Source: Terebella lapidaria (taxonomy: Eukaryota; Annelida; Polychaeta; Terebellida; Terebellidae). Taken from it: a stretch of DNA of 64,000 nt. Shown piece after piece: positions 12,159 to 22,100 of this stretch; positions within the stretch are counted from its first letter, which is position 1, and every line of letters begins with the position of its first letter. The position numbers and the translations under genes were made by a program. Location: assembly GCA_949152475.1 (NCBI GenBank), contig OX424570.1:2096181-2160180 (forward strand), given 5' to 3'. Under the pieces are notes generated by a model. It ran no database searches, was not told the origin of the DNA, and saw nothing but the letters and a program-made list of their open reading frames with translations.

Positions 12159-13653
12159 AGTACATTCCATACAGAGGGCACTGCCAGACAGTATAACTCC
12201 CGGGATAGTATATCTAGCGGTGCTAATGAGAACTTCCCACGCATCCCGATCGGTTGGATTAAATCGAAGGAGACCTCTTTGATGTGGAGAAAAAACTAAT
12301 TAGAGTATCAATCAAATAAACGCAGTTTGAAAAAAAACCCTCGGAGTGATCCCTCGGGTAGCCAGATCAACCACGTTTTTACATGGCCACAGCTCTGGAT
12401 AACAGGATATACTCAGCGGCAAATCCAGTCGGACAAAATCAATTCTTTCAGGTATTCGGATTTCATGTCGGGAATTCATTCAGGCTCGTATGTTCCAAAC
12501 AAGTGTGTGGTGAACTTGGTGTATTTGCTGGGTCACTAGAAAATGGTGATATTTTACAATCCATATATGGTCAGTGTTTGACACTATTCACTAGAAACAA
12601 ATTCCCACTTTCCGTGCTATGTTCACAAACAGCATGAAATACAGGTACTACTTGTCGAGGATTGTTTTAAAAAAAATGTTCCGTATCATGACATAATGCA
12701 GAATACAGAAGCCTTTTCTGATTCAGTAGACTCCTAGACTATTATATTACAGCATGCTATACCACACTAAAACAATGGGAATGTGGAAATGAATGGTACG
12801 AACACCTCCAGTCACAGATCCACGACATTCAATTAATAACTAATATCCTTAGGACATATGCATTCGAGATAGGTTAATTCTATTTTGAGTTAATATACCG
12901 TGTGTGAATTCTTTCAATTTTTTCTAACCAAAGATTGTGAAGAGGAGAGGTCACTCCTGCCTAGTAGCGTCTCAATGTAGGCTTTGTTGAATCCTATCAT
13001 CAGACGTGTCTCTAGGATAGTCTATTTGTAGCACAAAGCCAACAGTGTGTCTTTGACATCAATACCATTAAAACATGTCTGTAAACACGATATTACTGAC
13101 CAGCCAAGTATGTCTGGCATTAAAAGAACTATGCTGGAAGAATGAACTATGGTTAATATTTTGATCACGTCACAAGACTCACAATGTATTTCCTTTACAT
13201 ATTCGGCGAAAATGTGGTTGTGGGCAAATTTCATATAACCCACATAGCTGTCCATACAAGACATCAATTTATAGATCTGAGAATTTTGTGCACAGTTTCA
13301 AAAAAATCGTGATTTGAATTTCTCATGTCTATTATCGTATAATGAAAAAAAATACATTCTACATACGTAACACCACACCACACTCATGGTCAGATATTGA
13401 TCAAGGCACAGATGTGCATGAAGATAACATTTGATATTCTACGACTCCCCGGTGTGTATGTTGTTTTCATCGAATACTTGTCACATATTATTTCATTTTT
13501 TAGGCACGAGTGCAATGTGGCTAGTTATATAGGTTTGTAAACTGTATGTTTCTGTGATATTATATATGCCATACAACACTATTACGAATCAGTTACACAC
13601 ATGCATATAAAAAAACACTATCGTCAAACACAAGAAAATATCACAGTACAACA
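12159..13653. other. 3' flank of the GPCR gene, no further gene seen
   Basis: Mostly AT-rich. Frames of 70-84 codons at 12,327-12,637 and 13,022-13,267 have no recognised domain. No repeat family shared with the rest of the window was noticed. Confidence 0.4.
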
Positions 13654-13659
13654 TTTAAT
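13654..13659 (-). promoter_or_regulatory. candidate polyadenylation signal of the GPCR gene
   Basis: TTTAAT on the plus strand is ATTAAA on the minus strand, the commonest variant of AATAAA, about 100 bp after the receptor stop codon. Such hexamers are frequent in AT-rich DNA. Confidence 0.3.
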
Positions 13660-13758
13660 ACACGCAACAGTCCCTTGTACTGTTCCATGTAGGACCTGTC
13701 CATTGATGATCTATCCTTAACTCCCTAACTCCTCAGAGAACTATGCACTAGAGATTTG

Positions 13759-15009
13759 TCAGAGGTCGGTGACGGGAATACCATTCGAGTGTCGCTTTGT
13801 CACATACAGGAGCTCAACCCCTGCAGAGCTTGACATCCGCTCACGTGGCTCCTCTCCACCGCTGGAGGGTGTCCTCTCCACCTCCAGTGGCACCTTGAGT
13901 TCGCTCTGTTTGGTCGTGTCCTCTCCATGACAGCCTGAAGAGGTGCCGCCGTTACAAGTAGCATTCTCATTCTTGTAGTCGAAGGTGTTTAGTACGTGGC
14001 TCTCTCCACTGTGGCTCATACTGAAAACCTTCACACACGACACCCAAATATCCTTGAATCTCTTCCGAAAGTCCTTGCTCACATAGTTGTAGATAATCGG
14101 GTTCATGCATGAGTTGCCATAAGCCAGACAGCGACTCATGACTCGGAAGAGCTCGTAAGCTCTGGAGTCGGGCTGGGAGCCGTGATGTGCCCAGAGAAGA
14201 CTGACGTGTAGAGGGAACCAGCTGATTCCAAACACCGCGACAACGACCAGAACAATACGTGAGGCGTAATTCATCCGCTCGCGTCCACGTTCCTCCGAGG
14301 ACGCACTCCGATTGCTGCTACGAAGAGACGAGTTTTTCCTGTTTCTCCTTAGGTAGTGCATTAGCAGGGAGTAGAATGTCGCTATTAGAACAAAAGGAAC
14401 CACGTAGGAGAAGATAAAGAAAGTCAAGTTTACTTGCCAGCCATTTTCCACCGCACAATATCGGTATCCAATAGGGTATTCCTTTACCCTGTACGAGTAT
14501 AAAATCGGGATATTTGCACTCAGCATAACAACCCATAATAGCGTTATGAGAAGAATCAGATTTCTATTCGTGCGAAGCTGAGCCGTTTTAGGTGCGAGGG
14601 CAATTGTCAGATAGCGAAAGATTGATATAGCAACCAGCGTGTATACAGTGATGTAAACAGTGACCGAGAGCACGAACTGCCAGAGTTTACAGAAGAACTC
14701 CGGGATTCTCCAGCTGTCAGCGGCATAGTGATATGTGACAAACGGCACACTGATCGTTAGAAACAAGATGTCACTAACGGCAAGGTTTAGCAGCAGTAAG
14801 TTGACAATGTTTCGCATTATCCGTTTTGACAGAATGACGAAAACCACGAGCAAGTTACCTACTAGTCCAGCTAGTGTGATGAAACCAAATAGAAGTGGCA
14901 CGGTCAACTTGTAAACATACCAGTGAAAGTAAATATCCGAGACCGTGATGTTGGACGTTGATAAAAGACTGCCGAAAGAACTGTTTCCCACAAGCGTTGA
15001 TGCATTCAT
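13759..15009 (-). CDS. class A GPCR, allatostatin-A/galanin receptor type
   Basis: A single uninterrupted exon of 416 codons encodes a seven-helix plasma-membrane receptor, expected to bind a neuropeptide and signal through G proteins. Numbering from the first ATG (15,007-15,009; G at -3; an in-frame TAG lies upstream and the codon at 15,025-15,027 is GTG): N-glycosylation sites at N2, N9, N20; TM1 ~37-60 with GN52; TM2 ~68-91 with LAVSD80; TM3 ~105-130 starting at C107, which should pair with C185; TM4 ~149-169; TM5 ~194-219; Arg/Ser-rich loop 3; TM6 ~251-275 with FGISWFP (W264, P266); TM7 ~285-308 with NPIIY 303-307; helix 8 with FRKRF; a cysteine for palmitoylation near 325. The TM2-TM3 region (VPFVTYHYA, CKLWQF, VYTLV) and CLAYGNSCMNPIIY resemble allatostatin-A and galanin receptors. 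Oddities: FRY (132-134) instead of DRY, and a C-terminal VTDL fitting a class I PDZ ligand. The ligand is not determinable here. Confidence 0.92.
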   Translation of the reverse strand: MNASTLVGNSSFGSLLSTSNITVSDIYFHWYVYKLTVPLLFGFITLAGLVGNLLVVFVILSKRIMRNIVNLLLLNLAVSDILFLTISVPFVTYHYAADSWRIPEFFCKLWQFVLSVTVYITVYTLVAISIFRYLTIALAPKTAQLRTNRNLILLITLLWVVMLSANIPILYSYRVKEYPIGYRYCAVENGWQVNLTFFIFSYVVPFVLIATFYSLLMHYLRRNRKNSSLRSSNRSASSEERGRERMNYASRIVLVVVAVFGISWFPLHVSLLWAHHGSQPDSRAYELFRVMSRCLAYGNSCMNPIIYNYVSKDFRKRFKDIWVSCVKVFSMSHSGESHVLNTFDYKNENATCNGGTSSGCHGEDTTKQSELKVPLEVERTPSSGGEEPRERMSSSAGVELLYVTKRHSNGIPVTDL

Positions 15010-16399
15010 TTCAGAAGTATTTCCCACGACGTACGAATGTGCTGGTCGAGAAGACTAAAGTGTGTGGTAGGCTGCGGTAGTGTGCAGCGCTTTCAATCGC
15101 AGAGTACAGTCATGTCCAAGAGTCGCTGATGATGTCTACACATGTATACTCAAACCAAATCTAATATTATTACATTCTGAGATTCTACCGTTAAGTGCAA
15201 GCTGTTCAACTCACTTGACAATTCACAACACAATCCACACAAATGATGTTTTTTTATCCACAAGTCTTGCACTCTCACAAATTATCGAGTCAGATTTAAT
15301 GCAATTTGACGTGGGTAACTTATCTTTCCGCTACAAGTGTTGCTCTCAAAGCTTTCCCACGTGAGAAGCATTCAGGTGTTAAACACTTCAATCTTCGACG
15401 CAATTTGAGTTCCACACAAAAAGGAAACGCTTGCAAACTTTGCTGCTGTCACCTGTAGAGTGACTGAAGTAATGAATTCTGCGGTCTACGATACGGAGCC
15501 ACCGAAGGGTCTGAGCGACAGGTCTCCGGCCAGCGGGCAGTGCACAGCCACAGCAAGCAGACGGGAAGCGCCGACACCTCACTTGGGTATCAAGCCTATA
15601 TCATTAGGGTTGGGGGGGGGGGGAGTGAGTCTGTTCCCCCATTGCCTCTCAGTCAATCCCACCAACTCGACCAAAGAGTCACGCAGTGACAATTGTGCAA
15701 TTCCCTAGCCCAGACCTGTGCCCATACGGATGGCTTGTTCTCAAGTCTTCTAAGAATTCCATCGCGGCGATAATTCTGTCTTTTCGCCAGCACAAAGGGA
15801 TTTACACTCATCAAGGCTGAGGTGACGGTGTAAGGAAGACATATGTAATAGCAAGACGGCGTGACAATAGACACAAAGGGTGTCTCAATAACCATGGGGA
15901 TGGGGACTTACTGAGAAAAATATGTCATAGGCCTATTATGTATACTATCTGATGGAAAACTATTGGCCCGTTTAAGTTACAGTTCTTTGGCGGCCAGCAT
16001 TTTTATTGTATTCATGATTCAACTGTACTCATTTGGCAACCAGCAAAGATTTTTTTATTCCATCGTCATCACTCGATAATCAAAATCGTGTTATATTGAC
16101 AATGTGTTATTTACTATCCTTTGGACAGTTTTGTCATGTTCAGCTTCTGTGGCTTACATCAATACAGCCACTCTTGCTATTAAGTCTATATTGTCGTCAT
16201 TTGCCAGAAGCCATTCGATTATTATCCGCACTGTCCATTATTATCCCTTGTTGCTCCCTGGCCCCGAGACAAGATTACCCGACGGCCGCCTTACAATGAA
16301 GATGGTATACATTCTATGATCTCCATGTGATGCTTGTTCCAACAGTGTTGGGGGCTTAAGTCTGACTGTGTCTGTTTGGACATTATCCATGGAATATAT
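15010..16399. other. 5' flank of the GPCR gene
   Basis: Contains the upstream region of the minus-strand receptor. A 13-nt G run lies near 15,611. Short frames on both strands have no recognised domain, and no convincing core promoter can be defined by eye; untranslated exons could lie here. Confidence 0.4.
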
Positions 16400-17784
16400 T
16401 GTAACGGGTTCTTCACCCTTCTGTGACGTCTTGATAAACCGGTTTTCTTGGGAGGTGGGTGAGTTGTTATTTAACCGGAGCTGAAACGGTAAAACTCCGG
16501 GAAACTGCTACTGCTGTACGGTTGAACTCCGGCTAGAAGTCTCTGAAGGTTGGTAGCGTGGTCTGGAATGGACCCCTTAACCGTTGTCCGACTGCCAATC
16601 TGCAACTGCACCTGTAAAGTAAGAATCCGGAGGCGTTTCCGTCTCCGGGTACTGCAACTGCTCCGTCGGGATACCGCTTTACTGCAACAGCTCCGTCGTT
16701 TTCCGCCTTACTGCAACTGCGACTGCACCTGGAATAGAGAATCCGGGAACGTTGCCGTTTCCGAATACTGCAACCGCTCTGCCAGGTTCCGCCTCACTGC
16801 AAACTGCTCCGGTTGGCTCCGCCTCACCGCAACCTGCGACTGCACCTGAAATGGAGAATCTCGGAAGTGTTCTTACTTCCGGTTACCGCAACCGCTCCGT
16901 CAGGTACTGCCTCTGCTACTCCGTCGTCCGGTACCGCCTCTGCAACTGCTTCGTCGTTCCCGTCTCTGCAACTGCTCCGTCCGGTACCGCCTCCGTAGTT
17001 GCTCCGTTGAATTCCACCTCCTTCTCCGTCTCCTTTCTTGGTGTTCTGGGTTCTTGGATCACCCTAAGACGTCGTTACAACTTGGTCTTAACCGACTGTG
17101 GACTTATCTCCCTTTTCTCCGTATTACTTTCTTTTCCGGTGAACTAACTTTATCATAAATTCCAGTTCCCTAACCAACACGGAAAAACAACTCGGTTGAA
17201 GTTTTCATGTTTATTTTCCAAGTGCACAGTCAGAAGACTTAACTGCTATCATCTGGTATGACACAAGCCGGAGCAAGGGAGTACTCTGCTATGGGAGAAG
17301 GGGTCTGCACAGGTCGACGTCAGGATAGCAACTCCGCCGTCCGCTGTGAAGCGGGGGCTTTTATAGACCTGAGACCCACGTCACGTGACCAACCTATTGT
17401 GACGTCATAGTCCGCCAAAACACTGATTTTTCCGTAATTTCTAAAAACACTCTAGAACCAATCAGTGGCTGACACGTCACCTTTTAAACCGAAAACGAGG
17501 CTGATCACATGACCTTCCGGAAATAACGTCATTACGTTTTTGTACTCCATTGTTCCGACTCCGTCTCCGGTTCCGTCTCCGTCTCCGGCTCCGTCTCCGG
17601 CTTTACCAACATTAAAAATATACTAAGTTCCAAGACGGAAAACCTTCTAAATATTACCAATACGGAACCGAATGAACCTTTAAACACATATACATTTTAA
17701 TAAACGGTTATTTAACCATCATATCACAAAACACTGCTAGAATTACCTAGGGGAAACTTTTGGGTACACCCCAAAACCGTTACA
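16400..17784. mobile_element. element with TGTAACGG...CCGTTACA termini (solo-LTR-like)
   Basis: The ends TGTAACGG (16,400) and CCGTTACA (ending 17,784) are inverted and are flanked by ATAT on both sides (16,396-16,399; 17,785-17,788). TG...CA ends with a 4-bp target duplication suggest a solo LTR about 1.4 kb long; a TIR element is the alternative. It contains an internal minisatellite and no coding region. A related start, TGTAACGGTTCTAGG, occurs at 39,848, also next to a minisatellite. Confidence 0.5.
16590..17010. repeat. imperfect minisatellite, CTGCAACTGCTCCGTC type
   Basis: Variants of CTGCAACTGC and CTCCGTC..G(G/T)TACCGCCTC alternate many times, making a GC-rich block that is open in several frames (up to 131 codons). 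The open frames are explained by the repeat and are not taken as a gene. Confidence 0.65.
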
Positions 17785-18179
17785 ATATGTACCCATCTCA
17801 CTGCATGTTCTGAAAGAAGCGATTCCTTGATCACATTTGACAATCAATCCTACAATTGATTGAGACTCCCGAATTGAGACTCCCGTTAACTGTTTGTTTT
17901 GGGACTACCAATTGCAGGAATACAAAGTTTTGAACGATTCGAACCGTATATTAACATTTTTGCGTCATTTTATGCAACAAAAGCATACTAAACGAGACAA
18001 TCAGAGATTGCAGACCCTCGCCCCTTCAGATTTAGCTACTAAAATCAAAGATGATGACCCTTACATTGTCGACCTTGGGTGATGAAAGGGAATTCGGATC
18101 GTACGACCATCGATCATATAGCAAATGATGTGGAATTGACTATAGAAAAATACAAAATTAATAATGAATATAAGCAGAG
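17785..18179. other. no recognisable gene
   Basis: AT-rich spacer. Nothing recognised. Confidence 0.5.
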
Positions 18180-18840
18180 CTATTGCGACTTTCGATTTTG
18201 ACCTTTTTTGTGAGCTTGACCTTGTCGCTCAATATCGTGCTGTAAAATTTCGCAATGTTGTTTCTATTATCATTAATATGAAGTAGAATGGGAGTTATAG
18301 CCAAATATGGGATTTCAACGTTTTCTGTTGCCATGGCAACCGTTTTTATCCGATTCCGACAAAATTTGGGGAAGATTGAGCCACTGACAATAAATTTCAG
18401 ATTGATCGGACCATTTGTCATTGAGTTATGAGCGCAGACATTTGCACTGAGAAGTCGCTGGCAAAAAATAATTGAAATCGTGACACCCATTTTTTCGACA
18501 TCGGGCGATAATGGAGAGTTTTCGTCGAACGACCATGGGCCGTACACCATACGATTGGGAATTGGCCAAAGAAAAGTACAAAAATAGTTGGAAAAATTAA
18601 TATCAAGTAGAACCGGAGTTATAGCCATTTATGTGATTTCACGTTTTTCGTTGCCATGGCGAACGTTTTTATCCGATTCCGACAAAATTTAAGGAGGACC
18701 GAGCCACTACCATACCGCTTCATCTCGTTAAGTTTGAAGTCTATAGACCTATTTGTGGTCGAGTTATGCGCGCGGAAGGACAGACAGACAAACAGACAGA
18801 CCCAAATGCAATACCCTCTCCCCCTATCGGGGCGAGGGTA
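18180..18840. repeat. dispersed repeat made of two imperfect units
   Basis: Two diverged units each carry GAGTTATAGCCA, GTTGCCATGGC(A/G)A, TTTTTATCCGATTCCGACAAAATTT and a GAGTTATG(A/C)GCGC stretch. The end is a CAGACAGACAAACAGACAGAC run followed by the hairpin-like CCCTCTCCCCCTATCGGGGCGAGGG (18,813-18,838). The ending style is familiar from marine invertebrate genomes, but I cannot name the family. Confidence 0.55.
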
Positions 18841-19465
18841 AATATAGTCACAAAATCGAGGTTCTATCTAAATCACTGTACAGAATATCAATGCACAAAC
18901 ATGCAACCATGTGGTTTCGTAACACCGCGAGCTGTAAAAATAAATATTTACGCCACCTCAAACATCAGAATCTGCGACATAGAGGTAGGAGAAGATAAGT
19001 AGTTCCTGGCCCCAGAAGCACACCAATATCATGGTAGGTTTGACAACTCCTGGTTCTCTGTCATTGGTAACTCCTATTCACCGGAATGCACTTCATAATT
19101 TATTCTCAGCCGAAAATAATTTGTTCAAAGAAATTGCGACAGGGCTGGCCATTCAAGCAGATGAGCAGGGGGTTATCTACAACCCCCCCCCCCCGTATAG
19201 TTTATACTGGAAGTGGACCATATCGATAGCTCTATTGTGACTGATGCAGATGCTTCTGTTTTGAATGGCTGTTTTACAATCAAGGATCTGTGATTTAGTT
19301 ATTTAATTTTTTGGCTTTCGATTTAGGAAATTTTCCCACAGTATATATCCCTATGTTTGTATTCATTACATGTTTGTTACGTTTACATCGTACAGCGACA
19401 TTGAATATGTGGTTGTTACGTAGAAATGAGCGCTATTTCAAATCCAGTAAACCTAAACCTACGTT
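18841..19465. other. no recognisable gene
   Basis: AT-rich with a C run near 19,183. It precedes the left edge of duplicated segment A. Confidence 0.45.
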
Positions 19466-20321
19466 TATAATGTTCCATCGCTCCACGTTCCTCCTAGTCT
19501 GACCGGATGGTGGTAGTTTAGACAATGAGTTCCACAAACGGGAACAAGAGATCCATTCAGAGAACGAGATGATAACTGCTGTCAACTGGACGGATTGTCA
19601 CATGTGTGGATGGAGCTCTCGGATTTGATATCACAAGCTATGGAAAAGGTTTGTTCATCTGGAAATTCATCTTTTCAGTTTTTTTTTCCATTTCGTATTT
19701 ACACATTGTCTGCCCCATGTGGCACCATTGTGACTTCGGACATAATGTTCGTTGAGACATGTTCATTCTGGTTATATATTGACACCATATCATTTTACAA
19801 ATGGCAATTGGCCAAAAGTACCATAATAATTTGCTATTGTCGCTGATCTTTCACTTTAACTGACCAATAATGCTGCATTTCAGGTGGCACATATATAATA
19901 ATACATCGGGATAATGCTAGTGCGGCTAGAAGATGAAAGCAGACGTTCCGCTGTTCTTCCTGGTGTCTGTGTTGAATGAATCACCCGCCTCGAGGGCTAG
20001 TAGAGACATTCACGTGTGATAATGACAGACTACTAAAAGTCGTGATACTCTCTCAGAGAGGTTCTCTGTCGGCCAGGTACATCACTTCAAACAGATAGGA
20101 ATAACAAGATTCTTCGAGATCAATCTCAAAAAGATATTTTTTTTTTTTTTTAACTAACATTCAGGTATTCACACGTGCATTCGAAACGAGAATAATGTCT
20201 ATTGTTTTCATTAGGATGTTATTTGAAGTGGGATTTATCAAGTCCAAGATCATATAATCCTATTTCAGTAATTGTGTTTGAATGCCAGACACATGCAACC
20301 TTGTATTATGAAATTTATGAA

Positions 20322-20851
20322 ATAGACGTGGAATCAATACCCAGTATCAAGTATTCCGAGCAAACAAAACAGGGTCCGTTATCCAATCTCATAGTCCGGG
20401 GACAGAAAGTCATATCAGGCATACGAAGTGAGAGAAAACAAAAATGACAGGGAAACTCATGAACCCCCGTAAATGGCCATCAGGAGGTGAAATCAGGTGT
20501 TCCGGAAAGAGTGAGCATTTCCTGCCCCACTAGTGGCACCCGTCATGAATTCCCCAAAATTAACATGAAAATAGATCTAGTTGCATGGCAGACATGGATT
20601 TGCTGTATTTATCAACCAGATCATGATGACGTCCATAGAATTTCTTAAACGCAGCGATAAGTCTTGGTAAAACATATCCTTGTCGTAGCAGTTTAGAGAC
20701 TAGCTGGGCACTTGGATAGACAAAGTCCTCATATTTGCAACTAGCTCTGGAATAGCGTATAAGTTGAGAAACAAACACACCATATGCCGGTGACATAGGA
20801 ATGTTGCTGCTTAGAAAAGGGAAATTGACTATGGAAAAATTGAAATCGTGA
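20322..20851 (-). mobile_element. 5'-truncated Penelope-like insertion in copy A
   Basis: Same element as 10,848-11,945 but holding only the carboxy end of the RT frame (DFNFSIVNFPFL to DLFSC) and the 3' region. The target duplication ATGAA lies at 20,317-20,321 and 20,852-20,856; segment B has a single ATGAA at the equivalent empty site (30,674-30,678). A truncated, non-functional fossil inserted after the segmental duplication or lost from B. Confidence 0.8.
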
Positions 20852-21085
20852 ATGAAAATCATTTCCGTTCCAGTTGAGCTGCAATGGTGACTGATCTACA
20901 CATTCAGTGAAAATAATATATACTGGTTAAGAATATCAATTTCAAAGACAGAGTGACATGTAAATAGTAAAGAAACCACATCAATATATATATATGGGCA
21001 TTGTGTGCATGTGATAACAGACTTAATGATCAAAACATTACCGACACCAACCAGGTACCAATTTACCTATGTAAACCTAATGTAC

Positions 21086-21217
21086 AAATATGGGGCTTGG
21101 TTGAGTGCAATATCACTTTTAATGGCACTTCGGAAAATTATATGGTCGCCTCGTGCCATATAATTTTCAGAAGTGCCAATGAAAGTGATATTGTACGAAA
21201 CCTAGCCCCCATATTTT
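21086..21217. other. long hairpin 1 (candidate small-RNA precursor or foldback)
   Basis: Left arm 21,086-21,145 and right arm 21,156-21,217 are inverted copies with a 10-nt loop (TCGCCTCGTG). The innermost 40 bp match at 36 positions and the outer part (AAATATGGGG / CCCCCATATTTTT) also pairs. The block is absent from the equivalent place in copy B. Could be a pre-miRNA-like or siRNA hairpin, or a small foldback transposon. Confidence 0.5.
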
Positions 21218-21310
21218 TCTTTTATAAGATTACTGATGATTTGAATATAAAGTCATTATGAATGTCCCATCTAAAGCAGCCAATGCTAATATCCATACTA
21301 TGGCGCTCTC

Positions 21311-21379
21311 GCAGCTGACCCGCGGAAAGTTATATTGGGCTGCTCGAGGGACCAATATAAGATTCCGCGGGTCACCTGC
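21311..21379. other. long hairpin 2
   Basis: Arms 21,311-21,338 and 21,352-21,379 pair at 25 of 28 positions around a 13-nt loop. The inner left arm CGGAAAGTTATATTGG resembles CGGAAAATTATATGG of hairpin 1, about 95 bp away, so the two may be duplicates of one hairpin. Confidence 0.5.
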
Positions 21380-21985
21380 AGAAATACATAAATTTATGGG
21401 AGTTCACGTGACAACGTTTCGACCAATCAACGTGCGGTGAACAGCAACGTCCTATAATAATATACAAAAAGAATATCCGGGGGCGTTTGATGTATTGCTT
21501 CGATGTCGGCTTCCGCCAGAAGCAGATTTGATTTCTCGGCGACTAATCTTTCCATCGTACTCAAGAACGGATGAGGGTGGGAAGACAGATGAACTCGACC
21601 ACAATTAATACAATTGCATGATTAACACACAGTATATTCCATAGTATATTCGTTCTTCCTGAAATAACTGTTGCGCTGTGACCAATGACGAGGATTACTT
21701 GTGAGCCTGTACATCACTGAGAGATAGAATTATTGCTGGACCTAGCACCACTATTACATAATTTAATGATACCAATAGAACACCAAAATGTATTGTCTGT
21801 AGCCAGACCACACAATCATGGCGTAAGTCACACTGGTGTTGTCAGGCCAGACAATATGTAAATATATTGTTTCTACTTTATACAAAATAAAATTCCAAGA
21901 ACTTATAGAAATCAATTTGTAATCCAAAACAAACTCCGTGAACACATGGTGAAATAGATGAACAATTCCACATTATGAAAACACA

Positions 21986-22100
21986 ATCGTCTCTGTGGCC
22001 GAGTATACAGGGCTGTTGGCTCTTGAAGCAACGAACCTCACGGTCAGTAGCCTATCATCATGGACAGTCGTTGAATAAATATGATTTATTATTATTATAT
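21986..22100 (+). mobile_element. internally deleted tRNA-derived SINE
   Basis: Shares the A-box region (CTCTGTGGCCGAGT), GGCTCTTGAAGCAACGAACCT, CCTATCATC and a TTATTATTATTAT tail with the fuller copy at 31,503-31,752, at the same place within the segmental duplication. The B-box part is missing. Shared position dates insertion to before the duplication. Confidence 0.6.

Noticed and set aside
16752-17147. 131-codon plus-strand frame
   Set aside because: Lies on the CTGCAACTGCTCCGTC minisatellite; openness is explained by the repeat.
21121-21145. Left arm AATGGCACTTCGG resembles the miR-263/183 seed (AATGGCACT)
   Set aside because: Only the seed-like start matches; the remainder differs and the arms are too long and too well paired for a conserved miRNA. 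Chance similarity is likely.
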